This document shows positions 7,640 through 14,074 of a stretch of 64,000 nucleotides of DNA, piece after piece; the stretch's first letter is position 1, and each line of letters starts with the position of its first letter. The position numbers and the translations under genes were made by a program. The stretch is taken from positions 1,777,001 through 1,841,000 of the forward strand of contig NZ_CP052859.1 in NCBI RefSeq assembly GCF_012935695.1, given 5' to 3'. Below the pieces are notes generated by a model. That model was given only the letters and a program-made list of their open reading frames with translations, had not been told where the DNA came from and made no database searches. The stretch is from Pseudomonas sp. ADAK18 (lineage in GTDB: Bacteria; Pseudomonadota; Gammaproteobacteria; Pseudomonadales; Pseudomonadaceae).

Positions 7640-9790
7640 TTAAACCCTAATCCAACCTGTAAATGCTGGCGTTTGAATGTACTTCAAACGCAAGGTTTGC
7701 CAGGCTGTAGAAAGCGGAATAGGCTCTAGCGAGCCTTCTATTGTCGCTCCCAGAGGGATTACTCCTACCACACCAACTGATGAGTCCCTTTTAAAGATAA
7801 TTTCTTGACCGTCACGCCCAGGTTCAAGTAGCACGTTGTATCCATCACCTGTCAGTACTTCCATAGAGTACTGCATCCTCTTTTTGTCCAGTCTTATTGC
7901 TTTGGAAGTTACTCGATAATCCGTTCGGAAAATGCCATTAATTGTCGCTCCGTTATGGAAGGTGTTTCCGCCTACATCCTCTCCGGAAAGAACGTTTCTT
8001 AGAGTATTCCCGTTGGCAGGTGGAAACTTTACACCTACACGGTTTTGGAAGTAGCAGTTGGTGACATAAATCGTCGCACCAATGGAACTTCGAAAAGTAA
8101 TTTCAAAAGTTGAATTTGAATCTGATGCGCCGGTGTAGGTCAATTCGCTGCCGATTTTTTGAAAATTCGCAGATGGTTTCAGCCTAGTAACATGTCGGTG
8201 CTGCACGCTGCCGGTGCTGTTTACAACGCGAAGCATTATTTCGATATCACCAGACACACACAATACAAAGCATCCGAAGCTGATTGGGCCATTAATCATT
8301 GTAATTGGCCCTTGGGACGCCCGATAAATCGCCTTTTCAGAAGGCAATGCCGGGAAGATAATCTGAGTTGAATTCTCATATCCCGAGTCAGGCATCGCTG
8401 AATCAGATGGTGTTGCTATTCCCGACCAGCTTGCACCGGATGTACCTCCTTTATTCCAGCTGTCAGAAATGAAATCACTGCTGTCTAGTAAAAGGTTTGT
8501 AGCTGATTGATAATTTCGCGTGATCGTTTCCATACCACGTTTTCCATTGACTTTACCAGTGCCAGCGGAGGCTATCGCCTGTAGTGATAGAAAGGTGAGG
8601 CTAGTATTATCCCCTCTGGGTAGCTCGTTGTAGTAATCGACCTGTGTCGCAAAATTAATTGTATTCTCGGGGCCTGCGTAAAAGCCCGCTCCATCGGTTC
8701 TAGTTGTGGTGCCTCCTGCGAGAACATTGATTTCGGCATCCTTCCCGTCAGCATAGATGTTCCAGCCAGTGCATGACTCTATGTAGCCTCTATAGACAGT
8801 TGCAAAGCCACTATCACGCAGTCCTACTGAAATCTCGGAGCGCCTGCAGTATTCAATGGTTGAATAAATCATGTTGTTCGAACTTGTTGGGTTAACATAC
8901 ACTCCGACCTCACAAGTGGTTGGGTCAGTTGGTATGGTTCCGTCACTATATCGACCACCAATATGCCCGCCGTTTAATTTGTTAGCATTGCTGTTGATGA
9001 ATACAATGCCTCGAATGGCGTTATCACACCATCCCATGTTTACGACGTTTGAGTAGGAGTTGTTAAATTCGACGTTGTTTTGAAAGCCTCCAATTTGCCC
9101 TACGTCAATAATATTCCCGCCCATTCCGGAGATTTGTATGCCTACCAATGGGTGGCCACTAAAGCCTGCGCCTTGCATCCAGTCAATAGTGAGTCGTGCT
9201 GTGCAGCTACCAATTGAGACGGCAACCCCCGATGTCTGAATACATATTAGGTGCCGAATATGAACCCGAGATCGGTTAAAGTCGAGGGATGCGGGTGGAT
9301 TAGTCCTATATTCAGGAATTGTTAGTGGCGAGCCTACGGTCAATGAAATAGTACAATTTACTGATGTTCCTGACGGTACACATGCATCCATAATCCTCTG
9401 GACAAGCAGGCCGCAATCGGTACCTTCTGTGACACCCCCATACTCCAATTCGATCGTACCTTCGAGCAGCCGAAGCCAGCAACCTGAACCCTGAGAATCG
9501 ATCTCGCCGGAGCCTGTCATGTAGTCGAGAATCGACGACTGAGAGGTTGAAAGTGATGTAGTGGGTACGGTGGGGCTGAAAACTCGAAATCCATCGTGGC
9601 TGGTCTTCAATACTTCAGGTGCCCATACCAGTGTGCCTCCACCAATGCGGTGATCGGAGTGATATGAGCTAAGTAGTGCTTGTTCGCCTGCTGCCTCACC
9701 GCTGACTTCGAAGACATCCTTAATCGAAACGAATTGCCGGACGTAGCCGCCTGGCCCGAACACTGTATTTTCACTTGAAATTACTTCCAT
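7640..9790 (-). CDS. Phage tailspike protein (beta-helix, putative polysaccharide depolymerase)
   Basis: 716 residues; AAGGAG lies 9 bases before the ATG. The middle (about 150-380) is rich in short N/G/I/V strands (NIIDVGQIGGFQNNVEFNNSYSNVVNMG) typical of a right-handed parallel beta-helix. The end is a jelly-roll-like region. Tailspikes of this plan bind and usually cleave O-antigen or capsule, giving host range. The N-terminal 100 residues would be the tail-attachment part. The gene is clearly richer in A+T than its neighbours and lies opposite to tail genes K, I and J, with its own terminator, so it was probably acquired or moved separately. The exact sugar target cannot be read from sequence. 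Confidence 0.78.
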   Translation of the reverse strand: MEVISSENTVFGPGGYVRQFVSIKDVFEVSGEAAGEQALLSSYHSDHRIGGGTLVWAPEVLKTSHDGFRVFSPTVPTTSLSTSQSSILDYMTGSGEIDSQGSGCWLRLLEGTIELEYGGVTEGTDCGLLVQRIMDACVPSGTSVNCTISLTVGSPLTIPEYRTNPPASLDFNRSRVHIRHLICIQTSGVAVSIGSCTARLTIDWMQGAGFSGHPLVGIQISGMGGNIIDVGQIGGFQNNVEFNNSYSNVVNMGWCDNAIRGIVFINSNANKLNGGHIGGRYSDGTIPTDPTTCEVGVYVNPTSSNNMIYSTIEYCRRSEISVGLRDSGFATVYRGYIESCTGWNIYADGKDAEINVLAGGTTTRTDGAGFYAGPENTINFATQVDYYNELPRGDNTSLTFLSLQAIASAGTGKVNGKRGMETITRNYQSATNLLLDSSDFISDSWNKGGTSGASWSGIATPSDSAMPDSGYENSTQIIFPALPSEKAIYRASQGPITMINGPISFGCFVLCVSGDIEIMLRVVNSTGSVQHRHVTRLKPSANFQKIGSELTYTGASDSNSTFEITFRSSIGATIYVTNCYFQNRVGVKFPPANGNTLRNVLSGEDVGGNTFHNGATINGIFRTDYRVTSKAIRLDKKRMQYSMEVLTGDGYNVLLEPGRDGQEIIFKRDSSVGVVGVIPLGATIEGSLEPIPLSTAWQTLRLKYIQTPAFTGWIRV

Positions 9791-9919
9791 TTTTATTACT
9801 CCTTTTTAGTGGTGAAAATCGCCCTTTGGCGAAGATTTAGTTAGTCCTGTATGCAACTGATAAACTAATCTTATTCTTACTATCCGACCAGGCTGGGATG
9901 GGTGTTGACTATGGCGTCC

Positions 9920-10153
9920 TCACTTGATCCGGATCGAGCTGTCGCCGCGCTCGAGGCGTGCCCAGGCAAGCTCTTCGATCAGCTCATGCCCTACTTCTTC
10001 GCCTGCGGCAATACGTTTACGAACGGCTATGTTGTGCTCGCGGATTTCCTTGAGCTTTTCGGCGATAGCGTTTTTGTTTGGGGTGAAAGTAGTCTTCGGA
10101 ACAACAAATTCATCCGGGAGCCTTCTCGGCTTCCTGGTCTTCGGCGTGTTCGA
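9920..10153 (-). pseudogene. Open frame without start codon, C-terminal continuation of a phage early gene
   Basis: Minus-strand frame with 78 open codons and no ATG, GTG or TTG start near its beginning. It encodes a plausible protein: DEFVVPKTTFTPNKNAIAEK followed by LKEIREHNIAVRKRIAAGEE and ending GDSSIRIK. It overlaps the end of the 10110-10646 gene in another frame. Either its start codon was lost or the upstream gene has shifted frame near base 10120. Confidence 0.6.
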
Positions 10154-10646
10154 TCAGCTCTTCGTCCTTCAGTTGGTTGACGTACTCCACGTCGTCAAAC
10201 ATTCCCAGGAACACGTCGGCGCTGAAACCAAGCATCGACAGCGATTTCTTGATGGCATCGGTCAGCGACTTCTTCGGCGCCTCGCCGTCTGTTGTCGTGC
10301 CGTACTTCGATTTGTAGAGGTAGCGAGTGCAGCCGTACTGCTCGATCTCACCGCGCTTTCCGTCGAGTTCGAACCAGAAGCGAATCTTGATGGTGTGGTT
10401 CAGTTCGCGGCCCAGCACCAAGCGTTTGTCGCCTTCGCCGCTAACCATTTCAGAGCCTTCGTCGAAGCGCTCTTCCATGACCGACCAGCCGAACCCGATC
10501 CCGACGGGACCGAAAACCTCCGTGGCCTTCATGATCATCGCCGTACCGTTCAGGCTGGTGATCTTCTGGCCGCCAACCTCGGCAGCTTTGGTGTAGCGGG
10601 TATCGGTCGTGCTGACCTTTTCCCAGATCTGCATGTTCGTCGACAT
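10110..10646 (-). CDS. Putative phage single-strand annealing/recombination protein
   Basis: 178 residues. The end of the core, KKSLTDAIKKSLSMLGFSADVFLG, resembles the TDALKRALR-FG part of Rad52/Sak-like annealing proteins. TSLNGTAMIMKATEVFGPVG fits the same fold family. Such proteins anneal single strands in phage recombination. The match is from memory of motifs, so the role is tentative. It starts at ATG 10646 and reads away from the L36 gene. It may have lost its original C-terminus by frameshift (see 9920-10153). Confidence 0.6.
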   Translation of the reverse strand: MSTNMQIWEKVSTTDTRYTKAAEVGGQKITSLNGTAMIMKATEVFGPVGIGFGWSVMEERFDEGSEMVSGEGDKRLVLGRELNHTIKIRFWFELDGKRGEIEQYGCTRYLYKSKYGTTTDGEAPKKSLTDAIKKSLSMLGFSADVFLGMFDDVEYVNQLKDEELIEHAEDQEAEKAPG

Positions 10647-10700
10647 GAGGAATCCTTGCCGCGATACACGCAGCGTCGAAAGGGGTAGGGGAAATAAAAG

Positions 10701-10735
10701 TTGATAAACGTTCTTATTCGTATTTAAGATACGTT
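10701..10735 (+). promoter_or_regulatory. Promoter and imperfect dyad upstream of the L36 gene
   Basis: TTGATA (10701) and TAAGAT (10725) are 18 bases apart and could be the -35 and -10 boxes. An imperfect dyad AACGTTCTTA...TAAGATACGTT (10707-10735) overlaps them, as an operator would. It lies between divergent genes. It does not match the Zur box well. Confidence 0.45.
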
Positions 10736-10769
10736 ATTACATATCAGCTCAACGCAAGGAGCCTCATCG

Positions 10770-10925
10770 ATGAAAGTGCTGTCCTCACTCAAAGAAGCGA
10801 AAAACCGTCACCGTGACTGCCAGATCGTTATGCGTCGGGGACGGATCTACGTGATCTGCAAATCCAATCCGCGATTCAAGGCTCGGCAGGGCAGCGCGAA
10901 GAACAAGAACAAGGGCAAAGGTTGA
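10770..10925 (+). CDS. rpmJ: Ribosomal protein L36, zinc-free (type B) form
   Basis: 51 residues, too short for most gene finders: begins [14 protein letters not shown], then [26 protein letters not shown] and a Lys/Asn/Gly tail. This is bacterial L36 (bL36). It has only two cysteines (C17, C30) and no histidine near the end, so the four-ligand zinc ribbon of ordinary L36 is absent. Such C-minus paralogues replace the zinc form when zinc is scarce. AAGGAG lies 8 bases before the ATG. It sits alone inside the prophage, its stop codon abutting the convergent phage gene at 10926. Chromosomal copies are usually near rpmE2 and Zur sites; none is visible here. Confidence 0.88.
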   Translation: MKVLSSLKEAKNRHRDCQIVMRRGRIYVICKSNPRFKARQGSAKNKNKGKG

Positions 10926-11123
10926 TCAGCTCTGATCCTGCTGTTGAACCCGGTAGCGCAGGACCTGGAGCACTCGACCGCCGTAGCCAGGCTCTGCGTA
11001 TTGCTCAACTGGTGCCCCGAAGAAGCCGCGACGTTCGGCCAGGCTGTAGGCCTCGCGAAGATTGTGAGCGCTGATGTCTTCGAGCTGTTCATCGATCAGG
11101 AATTTAACCGGTGCGGTACTCAT
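10926..11123 (-). CDS. Phage early hypothetical protein
   Basis: 65 residues with GGAG before the ATG. The ATG overlaps the stop codon of the preceding gene, so it is last of a coupled three-gene run (11592 to 10926). Sequence STAPVKFLIDEQLEDISAHNLREAYSLAERRG; no family recognised. Found as small early genes in Pseudomonas phages, as far as I recall. Confidence 0.65.
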   Translation of the reverse strand: MSTAPVKFLIDEQLEDISAHNLREAYSLAERRGFFGAPVEQYAEPGYGGRVLQVLRYRVQQQDQS

Positions 11124-11311
11124 GGAGTCTCCTTACGCCGCCGGCTGACATCCAGGAGGCGTGCGCTATACCAATGGAATTCTTCGGCGTTGATGGTGCC
11201 CGAGGTGAAGTGGCGGACGATTAATCCCTCAGTCAGGATCTCGTCCAGCAGGGGCTTGTCTGGATCCTCAAGCGCAAACAGCGCTTTATCGATCTCAACG
11301 TATGGGCTCAC
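11120..11311 (-). CDS. Phage early hypothetical protein (GTG start)
   Basis: 63 residues (VSPYVEIDKALFALEDPDKP...). The GTG at 11309-11311 overlaps the stop of the upstream gene (GTGA). The longer ATG frame to 11386 runs inside that gene and is rejected. It is coupled to the 10926 gene by a 4-base overlap. No function can be named. Confidence 0.65.
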   Translation of the reverse strand: MSPYVEIDKALFALEDPDKPLLDEILTEGLIVRHFTSGTINAEEFHWYSARLLDVSRRRKETP

Positions 11312-11592
11312 AGTTCGTTGTCCTCTGCCTGGGCGATCAGAGCGTCTTGGGTCAGTGGGCAAAGAAGACCCTCGGCGATTTCCCAAAGCTTGCCCCGTGG
11401 GTGGTCAGTGGCGCCCAGCAGCTCGGCAGTAGCGGTTTTGTCGGCGCGGCCGCTGTTGTTGGCGATCAACAGCCAGCCCAGCGCGGGAGTGCCAACCTTG
11501 CAGTCAGCCAGGCGATTGTTCACGTACTCGTCAGCCGCCAATGCGAGCTGAGCCACTGTCACACCCTGCGGCTTCCCAGCTGTGTCCCTCAT
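11308..11592 (-). CDS. Phage early hypothetical protein
   Basis: 94 residues from ATG 11592 (MRDTAGKPQGVTVAQLALAAD). The longer frame to 11814 lies antisense to the tail gene and is rejected. First of three overlapping early genes. It begins only 15 bases from the divergent tail gene K start; early and tail genes that close are unusual and may mark a deletion. Confidence 0.65.
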   Translation of the reverse strand: MRDTAGKPQGVTVAQLALAADEYVNNRLADCKVGTPALGWLLIANNSGRADKTATAELLGATDHPRGKLWEIAEGLLCPLTQDALIAQAEDNEL

Positions 11593-11607
11593 TGCCCGGA
11601 GCTGATC

Positions 11608-12387
11608 ATGCGCAAACACATCTTGAGCGCGATTCAGGCGCATGCGGCGGCCCAGTACCCGAAAGAGTGTTGCGGCCTGGTCCTGGCTATCGGTCGCAAG
11701 CAGCAGTACTTCCCGTGCAGGAACATTTCCACGGAGCCGAACGAAGAGTTCCGGCTTGATCCCGAGGACTACGCCGCGGCGGAAGACCTGGGCGAGGTGA
11801 TCGGCATTGTGCATTCACACCCGGACGCAACCAGCCGGCCCTCGCCTCGGGACCTGGCCATGTGCGAGGTCACGGCCTTGCCCTGGCACATTCTGTCGTG
11901 GCCCGAAGGCGACCTCAGGACGATCACGCCGACCTGTAGCACACCGCTGCTGAAGCGCACGTTTGTTCATGGGGTGTGGGACTGTTGGGCGATATGCGCC
12001 GAGTGGTATCATCGCGAGTGGGGGCTGGAGTTCGAGGCCTTCCAGCGCACCGATGGCTGGTGGGAGAGTGCAGAGAACATCAGCCTGTACGAGGCGAACT
12101 ACGAGGCCGCCGGCTTCGTTCGCGTCGACCGGCCGGAGCGTGGCGATCTGATCGTTATGCAGGTCGGTCGGACGGTTCACCCGAACCATGCAGGGATCTA
12201 CCTGGGTGCCGATCCGGCACTACCTGGCGAAGATACCGCTACATTCGGCCCAGGCCCTTTCCTACTACACCATCTATACGGCCGGCCGAGCGAGATCATT
12301 ATTTTCGGTGGGCCTTGGCATGACCGGACACGCATGATTCTCAGGCACAAAGATGCAATACCAGGCTTACGACTAAACCCTGGCTGA
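11608..12387 (+). CDS. Phage tail assembly protein K (JAMM plus NlpC/P60)
   Basis: 259 residues from ATG 11608, with GGAG 6 bases upstream. Residues 1-110 are a JAMM/MPN domain with motif HSHPDATSRPSPRDLAMCE. Residues about 120-245 are an NlpC/P60 cysteine peptidase with catalytic Cys in VWDCWAIC and His in HPNHAGIYLG. This is the lambda K family, which acts in tail tip assembly and probably in peptidoglycan cleavage at infection. It is followed, after an inserted reverse gene, by the lipoprotein, I and J genes in lambda order. All key residues are present. Confidence 0.9.
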   Translation: MRKHILSAIQAHAAAQYPKECCGLVLAIGRKQQYFPCRNISTEPNEEFRLDPEDYAAAEDLGEVIGIVHSHPDATSRPSPRDLAMCEVTALPWHILSWPEGDLRTITPTCSTPLLKRTFVHGVWDCWAICAEWYHREWGLEFEAFQRTDGWWESAENISLYEANYEAAGFVRVDRPERGDLIVMQVGRTVHPNHAGIYLGADPALPGEDTATFGPGPFLLHHLYGRPSEIIIFGGPWHDRTRMILRHKDAIPGLRLNPG

Positions 12388-12392
12388 TGTTA

Positions 12393-12887
12393 TTAGCTAC
12401 TTGGCTTCATCGTTGCGCATCTTCTAACTTGCGTTGCGAGGGCTGCAACCAAGGCATTGTCATCTGGTTCACTAGAGTTTTTGGTCTGGTTAGTGTAATT
12501 TTTGTAAATTCCGTCATCTATGTATGCGAAAGCCTGCATGGTTACTTTTGATTTTAATGTTAGCGCTGCGGCCTTCACTTCAAGATTTCTATCGTTGGAC
12601 GTTATAATTAGATCTCCTAGTTGCTTGTGTAATACTTTTGCGTCGTTGCAGTACTGGGCTCTAACTTCAAATGTCTTATCTTGGAGAAAAGCCTCTCTTT
12701 CTTGAGTGGACTTTATTTTTTCCATTTCTAAGAGCTGATCTAGTTTGAATTTTTCTACTGTTAACGAATTTTCTTGCTTGAGTTTTTCTAGTTCCTTGTT
12801 GGTGTTGTTGTTTTCGTAAGTTGCATAGCCTGCTGTAAGTGAAGTGAATATAACAGATGCAGCCGCAACCCAGTTTGAACCGCTCAT
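12393..12887 (-). CDS. A+T-rich moron: membrane-anchored coiled-coil protein
   Basis: 164 residues. Membrane helix at about 6-23 (WVAAASVIFTSLTAGYATY), then a long charged coiled coil (NTNKELEKLKQENSLTVEKFKLDQLLEMEK, residues about 28-70) and a helical tail. The gene is much richer in A+T than anything around it and is inserted backwards between tail genes K and the lipoprotein. That is the classic setting of a moron expressed from the lysogen. No family recognised. Superinfection exclusion is a reasonable but unproven idea. Confidence 0.7.
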   Translation of the reverse strand: MSGSNWVAAASVIFTSLTAGYATYENNNTNKELEKLKQENSLTVEKFKLDQLLEMEKIKSTQEREAFLQDKTFEVRAQYCNDAKVLHKQLGDLIITSNDRNLEVKAAALTLKSKVTMQAFAYIDDGIYKNYTNQTKNSSEPDDNALVAALATQVRRCATMKPSS

Positions 12888-13028
12888 GCTATCGCCCCAA
12901 TATAATCAAAGGTAGGATGATAGCTAACGGCTATCTTTTTATCATCTGTTGAGATCGAATTGTTTTCGACTTTATTTCACTTGGTGGTCTCCAGTGCTAG
13001 AGTCCCGCCAAACCAAAGAGGGAACGAC

Positions 13029-13373
13029 ATGCGGATTTTGATAGCGGCGGTAGCGGTGGTGATGCTGGCGGGCTGCACAACACCTGGCGACCTGAAGTCG
13101 GGAAAGGCGACCATCAGCGCGTCTTCGAGTAAAGAACCGAAGCAATACGCACTTTGCGTCATGCCGAAATGGCAGGATGCTCGATCGGGCGCCACGATGA
13201 CTGAAACGGCAAGTGGTTACAGGCTCATCGTCGCAACCGACTCGACGGCTGAGGAGCTTCTTGAGGTAAACCGGTCACTGAAAGGCAGCAGCGTCGCACT
13301 TTATCAGCGGTTGTCCTGGGCGCCCGGTTACGGCCGATCAGCCATTGAAAAGGCAGTTCGTGACTGCCTTTAA
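13029..13373 (+). CDS. Small phage lipoprotein in the tail gene cluster
   Basis: 114 residues from ATG 13029 with GAGGGAA upstream. The signal MRILIAAVAVVMLAGC carries a clear lipobox LAGC, cut before Cys16. The rest (YALCVMPKWQDA...TASGYRLIVATDSTAEELLEV) looks like a small globular domain. Lipoproteins at this place, between K and I, are common in Pseudomonas lambda-like phages. Some phage lipoproteins block superinfection. Confidence 0.75.
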   Translation: MRILIAAVAVVMLAGCTTPGDLKSGKATISASSSKEPKQYALCVMPKWQDARSGATMTETASGYRLIVATDSTAEELLEVNRSLKGSSVALYQRLSWAPGYGRSAIEKAVRDCL

Positions 13374-13387
13374 CGAATAACCACATC

Positions 13388-13410
13388 GAGCCGCCTCCGG
13401 GCGGCTTTTT
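13388..13410 (+). terminator. Terminator after phage lipoprotein
   Basis: GCCGCC-TCCG-GGCGGC followed by five T, 15 bases after the lipoprotein stop codon and before tail gene I. Confidence 0.75.
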
Positions 13411-13427
13411 CATGCCCGGAGAAAACC

Positions 13428-14015
13428 ATGGCAGCACTCGCAATCGAATATCAGCCACTCACCACCATCCTTCTCTTCGGTCAGCTACGACAGTTCGGCC
13501 GCTCTTTCAGGCTGTCGGTAAGAACTACGGCAGAGGCAATCAAGGCTCTTTGTGTGCAGGTTCCTGGCTTCGAGCGCTTCTTGTCGAATGCGAAGTCTAG
13601 AGGCATTGAGTTCGCTGTGTTCAGGGGGAAAAAGAATATTGGAGAGGGCGAACTCTCTTTTGGCGGAGAAGGCGAGATTCGCATTGCCCCAGTGATTACT
13701 GGTAGCAAGCGCGCGGGAATCCTCCAGACGATTGTTGGTGTAGTTCTGCTCGCTATTTCATACGTATTCCCGGTGACTGCCCCGTATCTGGCTCCGGCAG
13801 GCATCGGCCTCGTCGCCGGCGGCGTAATCCAGATGCTCAGTCCCCAGGCTGGTGGCCTCAAGACCAGCGCTGCGCCCGAGAACACGCCCGGTTACGCCTT
13901 CGGCAGCGCCAAGAACACCACCGCCTCAGGCAACCCGGTCCCGCTGTGCTACGGCAAGCGGCGGGTGGGCGGGGCGATCATCAGCGCCGCGATCTACGCC
14001 GAAGACCAGATGTAG
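13428..14015 (+). CDS. Phage tail assembly protein I
   Basis: 195 residues. N-terminal ubiquitin-like part (LTTILLFGQLRQFGRSFRLSVRTTAEAIKAL), glycine-rich hydrophobic middle (about 105-145, two hydrophobic segments) and a C-terminal part ending GNPVPLCYGKRRVGGAIISAAIYAEDQM. This is the lambda I family, which works with K and J in building the tail tip. The order K, I, J is kept. Confidence 0.9.
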   Translation: MAALAIEYQPLTTILLFGQLRQFGRSFRLSVRTTAEAIKALCVQVPGFERFLSNAKSRGIEFAVFRGKKNIGEGELSFGGEGEIRIAPVITGSKRAGILQTIVGVVLLAISYVFPVTAPYLAPAGIGLVAGGVIQMLSPQAGGLKTSAAPENTPGYAFGSAKNTTASGNPVPLCYGKRRVGGAIISAAIYAEDQM

Positions 14016-14036
14016 CAAAAAGCTGACGCACCGCAG

Positions 14037-14057
14037 CCGCCCATGAGGCGGTTTTTT
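14037..14057 (+). terminator. Terminator between tail genes I and J
   Basis: CCGCC-CATGA-GGCGG followed by six T, 20 bases after gene I. It could lessen read-through into J. Confidence 0.65.
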
Positions 14058-14074
14058 ATTGCCTGGAGGAAAAG

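Noticed and set aside
10681..10769. Zur box before the L36 gene
   Set aside because: The sequence is A+T-rich with a dyad but does not match the GTTATA-TATAAC pattern well enough to claim.
11302..11607. N-terminal extension of tail protein K
   Set aside because: Antisense to a coupled early gene. ATG 11608 has a good ribosome site and begins the JAMM domain.
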